The notes under the pieces were generated by a model that worked only from the letters and a program-made list of their open reading frames with translations, was not told the DNA's origin and did not search any database. A stretch of DNA of 64,000 bases from Marthasterias glacialis (lineage: Eukaryota > Echinodermata > Asteroidea > Forcipulatida > Asteriidae): positions 12,681,110 to 12,745,109 of the forward strand of contig OU452227.1 of assembly GCA_911728455.2 (NCBI GenBank), in the 5' to 3' direction. Below, in pieces: positions 24,365 to 36,059 of the stretch. The first letter of the stretch is position 1. Every line of letters begins with the position of its first letter. A program made the translations under genes and the position numbers.

Positions 24365-26780
24365 GTATGCTGCCAACTGTCAAATTTACCATTTTTTGTA
24401 AAGTGACAGCCCCTGTTTAGTTTCGTAATACCAAAGGGCAGATTTTGTGCTATGTCTTGGGGAAATAATTTGATAGACTTTACATTAAAACATTTTAAAA
24501 AAACGTAGCGTGATTTTTCTACGGCATGGAAATGAGTATCTGAAATCAGAGTTTGTTTTTAAAACTAATATAAATTACGTGCTTTGTACAAATGCTTGAT
24601 CAAGTTATTATTTTTTTTCGTCGGAAATATGTCTGTGTGTTTTTTTTTTTGGGTGAGTGTGTGTAAGTGAGTTTTTATTCCTCACTCAAAACTGTGAGAC
24701 TGAAAGAAACTAAGGATTTATTTTTTTTTTTTTGGTTAGCTTAAGGACCATTTCCGGAAAAAAAATTAAAGAGTAAAATTTGTAGAACTAAATGAATATG
24801 TTACGGCACCAGTGCAGTACTCTATTGGTTTCTTTAAAGAAAAAAAACACGCAATTGTACGCATTCCTCTTTTAATACGATCATGCAACTCCCTTTTTGT
24901 CAGATTTTTTTCTTCTCGTTTTTTGTTGTTGTTTTTTGCAGCTTTTCGGGTTTAAAGTATATGCAAAAATTGTATTTTGTGCTTGGATTAGTTTCTATCC
25001 TATTCTGATGCCTGTGTATAATTAATTTGTTCATATTTCTTAAAAGGTAATCATCATATTATCATTAGACTTTTGTTTCGGTTTTCTCAGGGTTAGTATA
25101 AGGAAAACCATTTTATTTAATTTTTTTTTTTTTAATATAATCCATGTGATTTGTGGTTGTATGTAAAGCTGACTTTGAACATAGACTTGTGCAGTGTTAT
25201 TGAGTTCTGAACTCTCTTTTACAACAACAAAAACAAAACAACAACAAAAAACAAAGAGTAAAACAAAATAAAAAATGTGGACTAAAAAAAGAGAAATGTT
25301 GGAATTAACAACTGAAACAATCAAACAATGCCAGTGCTGCCAATTAATTAAACTATCGTATAACTAACTGCCATGATAACAAAAGGAGGATGAATATTTA
25401 GCTTGTATTTGTGTTAGATCAAACAATACACTATCATTGTAAACCATTGTGCTGTTTGAACTACACGTTCTATACCGGCCCTCCCTTCTTTCTTGTTGCG
25501 AACCCTTTGTATAAGTAATGAATAGAAACAAATAATTAATTGAAGTTGTATTTATCAGAAATCTTGAGCTGATCGTAGGAACAGATGAAACTAAAGCACA
25601 GGGTTTTGTACATGATGCTTAATGAGGTGTTGCTATTGCACGCTTTTATTTTTATGTCGTGATTATAGCTCGCTCTCTAATGAGAATTTCAAGTTGATGA
25701 GCATTTTATTCCATTCGGTACGTCCAAGTTATTTGAGTTCAATCAAACATATTTAAGAGAGCTCTCTGTCAAGTGATTTTTCTTTTGTATTTATTCCAAA
25801 AAATTTAAATATAACGGTTTGCAAAACATCAAATAATTTTTTTTCTCCCAAATTTATGACTTTGAAATGTTGTGGTAACTAATATATATATAGCTATATA
25901 TAAATACATTATATAAAAACAAAACTGTATTTATTGTGGTAGAGTTTGATAAATAATACAGTATGGTTGCTTTCTTTGTGTTTCTTTTTACTTCTGGTTT
26001 TTTTTTTTTTCCAGTCACAGCTCATTGTTTATTGTTGGACTTTCAGAGTGAGATGTGAGAATTTTTAAAGATTGTGCCTGCTTTTAGAGTTTGCCGCCTA
26101 GAAAGGATTGGGCAGGGTGGGAAGTTTTTTTTTCAGGGGCGGAGTTTAGGGTAGGTTCAAGAAGGCGGACAGTATTCATCATTCCGTAGTGTACTATTGT
26201 GCCAAGTAGGAAGTAACGTTGACAACCATTAAGAGTTTCATTTTTGATTTGTAAGTTTTTGGTTTGATTTTTTGAAATACCAAGAAAAGAAGTATGTTTT
26301 TTTGAAATAGTTGTCTGTCCTGTGTGCATCTACGTTTGCTTCTTGTTTTTTCGATAAATAGTATATTTGATTCTATTCTGAGAATAATGAGATTTGTTTC
26401 CTTTTGGATATAACCACACTGAGTTTTGAGAGATATTTATGGATGTATTTTTCGGCTTTTAATGTTTGGTTTTTGTTGTTCGCGGACATGCCCAAGTTCC
26501 GTTTATGATCTATTTGTTTAATTGTATTGATGTACATTAATGTAACAAAGCACCATTGTACGGGTGGTTGTAATTTAATCTTCAGATTTCTCTTCCAAGA
26601 ATGGTTTAATGAAGACAAAAACAAAAAAAAAGACAAAAAAAAACTTAAAAGTATTACGAATACTATTATGTGTGTGAGTTCACTTGTTGGGAAGCTTTTT
26701 ATTTACATTTGTGATAAGCATTAATAGGTTATTTACTCTTTGAAAAAATGTTTGACAGAAAAAGAAGAAAGATGAAGGAG

Positions 26781-26811
<31 letters not shown>
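26781..26811 (+). repeat. Poly-A tract of 31 bases
   Basis: A genomic A-run. An ATTAAA hexamer follows rather than precedes it (26886), so it is not by itself a retroposed poly(A) tail. Confidence 0.8.
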
Positions 26812-26812
<1 letters not shown>

Positions 26813-28229
26813 GGTGGGAAGGATGGGCTGTTTGTAGCCAGGGAGTGTGTGTACGCTGGTCCCGTTTGTAAATGTATGTCTCTTGTATTAAACTGATATG
26901 TTATGATGACTATGTAATAATGCTGTACTACTACTTACTTAGCAAGGCAATAGAAAACAAAAACCCTTGATTGATTAGTTATCTTTATATTGTATGTATA
27001 TGGCTGTTAAATCCCACTTTGTTCTTGTCAAATAATCGGGACCTATTTTTTTGTTGGATTTGTTGGTTTGTTTTTTTTACGATGTAAGCGGTGATACTCG
27101 CCCACGTCCTGCCTTTAGCAGCTGTTCAATTGTTTTGCAACAAGATTTATCAAATGGCCTTAAATTCATGACTTACAACTTATTCTGTTCGTTTCAACCA
27201 AATTAATGTCAGTAAATTAACAAGTGTTATTAATGTGTTTTGTAATACAATGCATTCCACACTGAAAAAAATAAGAACCTAAATATGTTCAACAAATTTA
27301 AACATAGATTTAAAATCAGAGCCTGTATTTCTTTGAAGAATTTTATCGTTTCAGCATAACTTAAAATAATAATAAAAATAAAAACTTAAAAAAATTAATT
27401 TTAATAAAAAAAAATAATAATAAAAGAAACAGGAACATTCAAAAGGTGCTATCTTAATTCAAAAGAAAGACATGTTTTCACTCACAGCGACTCAATTTTG
27501 AGATATTTCCGTGCCAGTTGTCAACAAAAGTTTTTTCAGTCCTACAAATTAATCAAGTCTCCCCTTGGGAATTTTTTTCAGCTGCAAACTGCATGGACAC
27601 TGCAACTAAAGAAAAACAATACTGGCTGTGCTATTTTTTATTTTAAACTTTGAATATTGAGAGTAGCTGTAAGATTATTAAACATTAATGTACACAAAAA
27701 AGCCAAAGCAAAATACAGTAAAGGGCCTTTTACAAGAAAAAAAGAAAGAAAATCATGAATTCCTTATACTTTTATTGTACCTTGTACCTTAGTTTCAGCT
27801 GGATACAGGTTCAGTGTGATGTGTTACAAGCAAATAATCAGCATGGAGTTTAACAACTTTTAAGAAAAACCTGATGAACCGAAAAAGTAATAATATTTAT
27901 CGTTATCGTTGAATATTCTGACCATGAATCACATTACTGTTACAATCTGGAATTTTGTTGTCATTTTGTAAAAAAAAAAAAAGCAAAAAAAAAAAAAAAT
28001 GTATATATATAAAAACAAAAAATACAAAAAAAAATGTGAAAAAGATGATTTTTTTAAATATTAAAGAGCTGTAAACTGTGCAACTTTAATTTTCCACTTG
28101 TTACTTGTCAGCTATGCATGATGGGATTGATAATTTGTAACGTGTAGTTGACGCTGTGCAATGCAGGGTCCTGTCTATTCCCAATGTGGGTTTAATACAG
28201 GGAGAATTACTGGTATTCTTAAAAACCAA

Positions 28230-28410
28230 ACAGTATAAAAAAAAATAATAAAAAAATATAAAAAATTGAAATCAAACTAAAAAAAAAATAAAAAGAAAAA
28301 AATACCCCCCAAAAAAATCTTTAAAAAGAAAAAAAAAACTATAAAAATTACAAAATAAAAAAGAAAACAAAAAAATTATAAAAAGTAAAATATGCAAAAA
28401 AAATTAAAAA
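28230..28410 (+). repeat. Degenerate A-rich tract
   Basis: About 180 bases of A-runs broken by T and C (AAAAAATAATAAAA-type). A similar but shorter tract lies at 27960-28035. Low complexity, no coding signal. Confidence 0.7.
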
Positions 28411-29880
28411 TTTGAGAAGTCAAGTGCATTGTTCTTTGCCTTCATTATAAGAGCAGTGTAAACAAGTATAATTAATTCCTGAGTGACGTAGAAATATGCT
28501 GTGTGGTCAATTTAAAAAAATAAATAATTAAAACTTTTGTTGTGGATGTAACCGTTTGCAAGATTTCAAGTTGTACTTATTCCATGCGGAGTTTTGGCAG
28601 AGAAATTTAACTCTGATGAACATCGTATACATTGTTAAGACAGCAGCCATAATTCCACCTGGAATAAAGGAAACAGGTTCCGTGTCTTTAAATGAGAAAT
28701 ACCACTAATGGGCATTGGGGAAGTTGTGTTTTAAGGCTCAAAGTGTGGACTGTGGAGAACTTTTCCTGAGGAGTCAGGATTTTCAAAATGGGAATTCTAA
28801 TAACTGGTTGTTTTAAAAATAATATTTTCTTGAAAACAGAGCATTAGAGTTGGGATGCAGTGTTATAAAACTTAACATAGTTTATTTTTTTTCTGCCAGT
28901 ATTGTGTCGTAGTTTGTTATGCTATAGGTTAATGTTCACCCACCAGTTATTGACAGGTTTGTTTTTTTCAGTGCGTGCTTTCTCTCGGTCAGAAGACAAA
29001 AATAAAAAAACAGCAGACTTTTTATGGATAAATAATGGTAATTATAAAAAAAACAAAAAAACACATGTCACAGTGTATTGCTGCTACTAACTTGCCAAAA
29101 CAAGTGTTTGTAAATATACTACATTTATTAATCAGTCACTCATTAAAAACTTTTTGAACAGAGAACCACTGAAGCTTTGTACAACTGTGCCTGTAGAGTT
29201 ACATTAGAAGACCCAATTGTCTTGTCAAAAATCGGTTTCCCAAAACGAACGAAGGGTGGGAGGTAATTTTGTGAAGTATTTCACAGGGAATTTGAAGTCA
29301 GTTTTGTTTGTCGTTATATTTATCAGTTTAAAAGCGTAATTGCACAAACATTTCTTATATCCTTTCAACTATCAACGTGTGCAAATGATTGTATTTTTTA
29401 AAATGATGAGGGGTAAGCAAAACAACTGAAAGAAATCCAAAACATGTAGTGCCTACTGTGTATGCCATGATCTTGACGTTTTGTCATGCTGTAACCATTA
29501 ATGTCAGCCATGTTTTGTTAGAAAGAAAAAAAAAAGAAAAAAAACCTGAGGTTACCAATCAGTACTGGATACAGATCATGGTGAAATAACAGAAAGCAAC
29601 ATAACACTTGTACATATTATAAATATATTTACCTCTGTGACTTCTATACTTCTGCATAACACTGAGATATGAGCATTTCCCATCAGCCCGTATTTGACAC
29701 CTACCGAAGTCATACATTATTAAGAAATATTGTCTAATAAACTAACGTTATACAACTTCCATTTGATTGTGCAAAACAAAAGAAGACTTTAGCCTTGTTA
29801 AGTATCGATTTTTGACAGAAAAAGCAAGTATTATTGTACATGGTTTAAATAAATAAGTTCTATTCTTAAAAAAAAAAACT

Positions 29881-31000
29881 AAAAAAAAAAACATTTAAAA
29901 TTGTACTATGTCAGGTGCATTTGTGTCTCACAATGCGATGCACGTATAATGTAGTGTTTATGATTATAAAAAAAAAAACGAATCAAGAAAATGACATTGT
30001 CCTTTTTTGGACTCCACAGGAGTAAAGAAATGTGGAGCAAACCAAGTTGAGTCGAGGGTTGCTTTTTCGATTCCAATCAGATCAGATTGGATTCAGATTA
30101 AGCCTTTGATTAGAATGGATTAAGATTTAAGCCTCAAAGATTAGGTTAGCAGTCGTTATCGATTATTATAAAGTGCTTCCAACTATTGTGTCAATTTGAG
30201 ACCATTTAATCTTTGATTGTATGGCTCAGCTACCGAAACAATGATCAAATACCCGTTTCTGGTTTATAAATATTTCACAAAGACTGATTTTAATACTTTG
30301 TTGGTATCGTTGGTTTTAAAGACATGTTATCAACGTGTGTTGTGTGAACGATACAATTCAACATTGGTGTAATATTCACTGCATTTGGGAGTGTACTGAC
30401 ATATTTCAGTATTTAGAGTCAGGAATGACGGCATATGAAATACAACCAAAACCAGTGTCTTCCCGTGATGTAAACAAGCAGTTACTAAATTCAAATTTAC
30501 ATTCATATTTACAAGAAAGAAAGGGGAAAAAAATGTGCAACTAGTTTTCAATGTTTAAGCAAATAACTTATATTTAACGGCAAACATTTGCCACACTTGG
30601 ATCATGGTTTTTTCAATTAGAAATATAGAAGAAATATTATACCATTTTATGAAATGTGACTTGTGTCAGTCCTTATGTCTATTTCGACCAGAAACCACTT
30701 TGTTTTCTTTCCATGGCTTGAGTCAGTAATAATGAGAGCAAGAGGCAAGTCTAGTTACATCAATACAATGTAATTTGTACATGGATAACAGGCGCATTTG
30801 GTGTGTGTGCTTATATAATAGGACCTCGTAAACTCAGAGACAATACTCATCGTTTCTACAAAAACTGTGTCATTATTTGTGTCCGTGTCCTTCTAATTGA
30901 ATTTTATTTTGAATAACTTTAAAGGGAGTACATCATCCAAGAAAACAACTGCTGACAATAGTTTATGCTTTTCTGTAATATGTACATTATAAATAGCTAT
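29881..31000. other. Non-coding DNA
   Basis: A-rich start, then unique AT-rich sequence. Small open frames near 30330-30550 on both strands have no splice context or family likeness. Nothing further is supported. Confidence 0.45.
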
Positions 31001-31343
31001 TAAAGCCCCAGCTCAACATTGGTAAACTTACCTTAAATTGTTTCATTCTTTGCACAAATCAAGATATTTGTAATAAAACCAACCTTTGAAAATGTCGGCT
31101 CATTTCATTTGCAAAAAAAATGGTAAAAATGCATTCAGCATTTTTGTACGCATTCCTATTGGCAGAGTTTTCTTCTCACTGATACAAAAACTAATTTTGG
31201 ATCTTATTTCATTTATTATTTAAAAACGATAACACATCAGGCAAAAATATTTCAAGGAAAGTTTTCTACCATGATTATCTTTATAGCGTGTAAGATATAT
31301 GTAAATCTGTGGACATTTATGTTTTTCTTAAGCTGGGGCTTCA
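31001..31343. mobile_element. MITE with 16-bp inverted ends and 6-bp target-site duplication
   Basis: The left end TAAAGCCCCAGCTCAA (31001-31016) and the complement of the right end TGAAGCCCCAGCTTAA (31328-31343) match at 14 of 16 positions. Both sides are flanked by AGCTAT (30995-31000 and 31344-31349). The interior is non-coding and AT-rich. This combination is good evidence for a complete non-autonomous DNA element. Confidence 0.75.
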
Positions 31344-32059
31344 AGCTATGCACCATGTTAGAAGCTGCCCAGCAAAATACAACCTTTTTGTTTTGTGAAA
31401 ATCATTTTTCAAAGTTTTTAGTGCAAGGGTAGTTTTCTGTTTGTATAGTGAGATGTTGAGAATTTCTAACCAGCAAAATGTACATTACTTGCGATGGTTC
31501 TTCTAAGAATTCAGACCTCTTTTCTTGGATGTTCACTCTGCTCTGAATTTAATCGTCATTTAAGTTGACGTAGAGTCAACTAAACGTAAAGACTCTAGGA
31601 ATGGAGTGAAACAAATATCTTCTTTCGTATGAGCTCTGTGGACCATTGTGAAAATTGTAGTTAGATGGGTATTTGGTGACTTCAGTGGGATAAACAAATT
31701 ATATAAAAGTTCTGCAGAACAACATTGAAAATACAGACTGGGACCATTAAAGGACAGACCTTTAAGAGACAGCTGATGTCCATTAAAATGAAAAGGCTTC
31801 ATTTCTTTTCATCGAGTTCATAAGGAGTGGTTATCCATCAATTAATAAATGCATTGCAGTCTTCATGACGTAAGGTCGGGAAAAAAGAAGACCCTGGTCT
31901 GGTCCCTTGATACTACTAATTATAATTTGGCTGGTTGGCACTTCCAATCGACTCACACAAGACATCAGGGTGGCAGCATGGTCAGGCTTATGCACAGGCA
32001 ACAGAAGCTCAAAAATACATTTCTTAATGTTTGTAATGCATGAAAACTCCATTCCACAT

Positions 32060-32790
32060 GTCTTTTAAGGCCAGTAAACCAAACGAATCTGCTGGACCTG
32101 ATGGGTTCTCAGGGAGGATCCTGGAGGGTGTTTCTGCAGCTGTTCTAATGGGTCGATTTCACAAAGCACTAAGATTCATCTTAAGATGAGTTGTCAGTAT
32201 TACCATAGTGATTTGTATTGTGACATCACACTTTGCTTGGAATTTAAGATTGATTTGGTCTTTAGATCAATATTAACTGGACTGCTACACAATTGCAAGT
32301 TTTGGGAAATCCTCAACAATTGGTCCAAATCCCAGGAAGCCCAAACCGATTGTTCTTAATGACTACAGACTGGTAGCCCTAACTGCCATCGTGATGAAAT
32401 GCTTTGGGAAAAAAAAGTTTGAGGCATCCTAACTTTGGAAACTTTGAATTCTATGGACCCTTTTCAGTTTGCACACGGGAAAAAAAAACTTGGTGTAGCA
32501 GATGCCATGATTACTTGAAAAACCAAGAAATAATGTTTGCACCTTATTTTTTTGACTTCTCTTCAGTACTAAACTTCGTGTTCTCCTATGCAAAGTATTA
32601 AGCCCCTACCTTGCATTTTGGATCAATGACTTTTATTTAGACAGATCACAAAGGGTCATGTTTGTCAGAACAATGTCAGGTGTCATTTACATAAGAACAG
32701 GGGTCACCAAAGGCGTGTTTTGTTACCCTTGTTGTTCTCTTTGAACACAAGTGATTTTTATCTTGATGGCAGATGATGTGTCATCGCTGA
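32060..32790 (+). pseudogene. Decayed non-LTR retrotransposon reverse transcriptase fragment
   Basis: Translated pieces in shifting frames match the order of a CR1/L2/Jockey-type RT. KASKPNESAGPDGF (32067 on) fits the K.SGPDG.. motif; [16 protein letters not shown] (near 32360) fits NDYRPVALTS..MK..E; a MDPFQFAH-like piece fits the finger region; FDFSSVLN (near 32550) fits DFSSAFNT; WINDF, then TGVTKG, fits the Q/TGxPQG region; and a terminal ADD lies near 32770. Frameshifts, stops and a short element at about 32146-32320 break it, so it is inactive. Confidence 0.75.
32146..32320 (+). mobile_element. Short element inserted in the RT remnant
   Basis: Starts GGGTCGATTTCACAAAGCACTAAGATTCATCTTAAGATGAG, of which GATTCATCTTAAGATGA is itself nearly palindromic. 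It separates the first and second RT blocks, where about 30 residues of RT are missing. I see no complementary right end, so it may be a partial MITE. Confidence 0.4.
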
Positions 32791-33117
32791 TGACACTGCT
32801 TGTCTAGTTTGATTACCAATATCTGTGCGATAGAGTACAGGAATGAAATCTACACATTTGCTGAATGGTAATAGTTAAAAAATAATTTAATACTAAATAA
32901 AATTAAAAAAATATTTTGATTTCCAGAAAACATTCCATCATTACAAAACCTGACTATACTGTATAAATACCAATTTAACCCTGACACAAGCCCCAAATGC
33001 TTGTTTAGAGGAGATTTGATCAAAATCACAAGGGGTAAGGCTTGCATTTTGACCACTTTACACTACGCTACTGTATAAATACTGATTTTACCCAGATGCA
33101 AACCCTGCACACTGAAG

Positions 33118-34030
33118 GTCGTAAATGTGACGGCATGATTGTGCTGATTAGTAAACTCACTGCAACACTTAAACCACTGCAGGTCGAAGATGTGACGGCA
33201 CAAGTTGTGCTGATTTGTAAACTTACTGCAGCACTTCAACCACTGCAGGTCATAGATGTGACGGCACAGGTTGTGCTGATTAGTAAACTCACTGCAATAC
33301 TTAAACCACTGCAGGTCGAAGATGTGATGGCACAAGTTGTGCTGATTAGTAAACTCACTGCAGCACTTCAACCACTGCAAGTCGTAGATGTGACAACAAA
33401 GTTTGTGCTGATTTGTAAACTCACTGCAACACTTAAACCACTGCAGGTCATAGATGTGACGACACATGTTGTGCTGATTAGTAAACTCACTGCAACACTT
33501 AAACTACTGCAGGTCGTAGATGTGACGGCACAGGTTGTGCTGATTAGTAAACTCACTGCAACACTTAAACTACTGCAGGTCGTAGATGTGACGACACAGG
33601 TTGTGCTGATTAGTAAACTCACTGCAGCACTTCAACCACTGCAGGTCATAGATGTGATGGCACAGGTTGTGCTGAACAGTTAACTCACTGCAACACTTAA
33701 ACCACTGCAGGTCGTAGATGTGACGGCACAAGTTGTTCTGATTAGTAAACTCACTGCTACACTTAAACCATTGCAGGTCGTAGATGTGACGGCACAGGTT
33801 GTGCTGATTAGTAAACTCACTGCAACACTTAAACTACTGCAGGTCGTAGATGTGACGGCACAGGTTGTGCTGATTAGTAAGCTCCCTGCAACACTTAAAC
33901 TACTGCAGGTCGTAGATGTGACGGCACAGGTTGTGCTGATTAGTAAACTCACTGCAACACTTAACTCCTGCAGGTCGTAGATGTGACGGCACAGGTTGTG
34001 CTGATTAGTAAACTCACTGCAACACTGCAA
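33118..34030. repeat. 66-bp minisatellite, about 14 copies
   Basis: Units begin near the CTGCAG|GTCGTAGATGTGACGGCA junction and contain GTTGTGCTGATTAGTAAACTC. Copies differ by a few substitutions; the first is one base short and one near 33960 has a small deletion. Because 66 is a multiple of three, open frames run through it on both strands (22-residue periodicity). A + frame breaks at 33681-33683 (TAA). I see no start context, introns or flanking gene, so I call it a repeat, not a gene. Confidence 0.85.
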
Positions 34031-34629
34031 CATGAGCATGTGTGTGCATTGGTAAATGGAGGCGGAGGTGGGTTCAGATAAGAAAACTTTGGCTCAAACT
34101 TATCCCTTTTGATTTTCATGCAAAAACAAATTTTGGCTCATAGTTGATGTAGAAAGTGTAAGCCTTGCACCATTTTTTTTGTGAGCTAAAAACCTGGAGG
34201 AACATAAGACTTCTAATTTTACTTTCCATTTCTCAATTTTCTAACAAAGAGAACCGTGATATTTCGTAAGATTTTACAGATTTTAAATTATTTTATAGTT
34301 AAATGTTAGGATTTTTTTTAAGTATTCGAAATATCGGGAATCGATTATTTGGAAGTTCATTTGAGTGAAATACGCATTTTGAAAGTGCGCCCTCTTTCCT
34401 TGTAAAAGATAATTTCTTATCTTCCACAAGACAGAAATATTATCTTTAGCGCAATTTCAACTTATTCAATATTGTTTCTTCCTTTAAAGGTTTTTTTTTA
34501 ATAATTGTTTTCAAATAAATCCTCTACTGCCAGTCCCATCTGCGCTATTGAATGGAGTAGCACTTGAGGAATGTGCTTTTTCGGTTTGAGCGAGTGAATA
34601 GCCTTTTGTCCAATTGTGTGGCTTTTTCC

Positions 34630-34715
34630 TTTATTAAGACGTCGCGCGCGCTAGTTTTAAGCATTGGAACTGAACGACTGCTAACGACAACATGGCCGCC
34701 ATCCCTTCCGTTTTG
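34630..34715 (+). promoter_or_regulatory. CpG-rich putative promoter with YY1- and ETS-like sites
   Basis: A GACGTCGCGCGCGC stretch lies about 55 bp before the ATG, in otherwise CpG-poor DNA. ATGGCCGCCATC at the start codon contains the YY1 core GCCGCCAT, and CTTCCG just after it is an ETS core. This layout resembles promoters of nuclear genes for mitochondrial proteins (family knowledge); no TATA box is evident. Confidence 0.4.
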
Positions 34716-34778
34716 GTGTTGAGGTTTTCTTGGTTCATCCGACACAGCAAGCGTCAACTTTCTTCGTCAAGAACACAT
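34692..34778 (+). CDS. Candidate first coding exon with a mitochondrial-presequence look
   Basis: Starts ACAACATGG (good Kozak context) and encodes 29 residues beginning MAAIPSVLVLRFSWFIR and ending RQLSSSRTH, then a consensus donor CAT|GTAAGT in phase 0. The peptide is rich in Arg, Ser and hydrophobic residues with no acidic residue, as expected of a mitochondrial import signal; RQLS is a common presequence motif. The rest of the gene was not found in the window, so its identity is unknown. Confidence 0.5.
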
Positions 34779-36059
34779 GTAAGTGTGTTATTCATTTTAT
34801 GAATAATCTTTTAAAAATGAGCGCTGTATGTGTGGTCTGTTGGACCAAAATTAATGCTGTAAAAGTACTGGAACTGTATTCTAATTAATTGCCCTCGACC
34901 TCAGTCAGAAACGTGAAAAGTGAAGGAGAATCTTGATAAAACATTCCGTGTTCAAATTGAGGTAATTAGTTAGTTCCATTCATGTTGTTTTTTATTGGAT
35001 TCAGTAACAACCAGATAAATTTTATATTGTGCTGTCGTTTTTTGTACACCTGTGTTGAGTCTCCTAGTCCTATCACATTTACCAAAGGGAGGGTGGGGTT
35101 GTAGAAGTTGGGGGCAGTGAATGTTACAGTATGTAGATTGCCAAGGTATTGAGACATTTTGCATAATTTTTTAGTTCCTTTGGGCATGAATGCGCAAAAG
35201 TGCCAGCCGGGCAATGAAATGTCCACATGAATTTTCTTTTGTAAAGGTCAATAATTAGCGTTTTACCTACCAAGGAATATTGAAAAAATGGGTGATAAAG
35301 TCTAATATCCAAAAAATCTCTTAGAAAGTGGCAGTCGGATATATGGAAAATTATCCCTATTGGTTGATTCTGAAGGATATCTCGGACTCACCTTGAAAAA
35401 AAATTCTCTGGACATCTGAACTGTAAAGAAAAAGTGTTTGACTGGCAGCAGGATCTACCGATACAGCCTCATGATCAACCGATTGCGCAGATTGACCAAT
35501 TGCGCTAACCTATTTAGCAAATTCGTTTAGAGCCACAGTAAACAAGAAATTTTATTTCAAACTCTGGCCGAGGCATGAAGACCAATGTTTAATGAAAAAA
35601 ATATATATATTTGGACTGGACATTTTTACTGGCACTGAAGTGAAATGTTTGCATAAATGTGAGGATACATAGTTAAAAAGAGCGATACCTGCATGGGCAA
35701 TCTAAATCATGTTGTGTTATGTTTTTGTATCCTCAGTTTTCAATATTTCATATGTTTTTCAATTGAAATAACTGAACATGTAAAAATGATGTTTTTATTT
35801 ATTTATTATTATTATTTTTTATGTATTTATCTTTTTACTCTGCTCCAGTGGCAGCATTCCTTAACCACATTATTTGTTATTTTTACTAGCTGAATGATCA
35901 CACTTTAAGTGTTGGGGTTTTGATTGAGGCATTCATAATATCATAGATGTAATTTAGAAAGATCAAAGGCAAAGTTTGATTGCTATTCTGGTCATGAACT
36001 GTACAGTGCCTCCACTTCTATATTAAATATTAAAGTTGGTTCAAAGAAACAATTTAAGC
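34779..36059. other. Non-coding DNA after the orphan first exon
   Basis: AT-rich sequence. No second exon consistent with the phase-0 donor at 34778 could be recognised. Confidence 0.4.

Larger units (their letters stand above)
19255..29880 (+). other. Probable long 3' UTR and downstream AT-rich DNA of TNRC6
   Basis: No coding exon is supported here. Candidate poly(A) signals (AATAAA) occur at 20595, at about 22637, and as a doublet near 29850 just before an A-rich run. Pumilio-type sites are visible as TGTAAATA (19570-19577) and TGTATATA (21473-21480). The interval holds many A- or T-runs but no recognisable interspersed element, unlike both flanks. Human TNRC6B has a 3' UTR of over 10 kb, so a UTR of this size is plausible, but the true end is unknown. 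Confidence 0.4.

Noticed and set aside
33042..33683. 213-residue protein from the 66-bp repeat
   Set aside because: The frame is open on both strands because the unit is a multiple of three, it is cut by a TAA in a later copy, and it lacks a gene-like flank.
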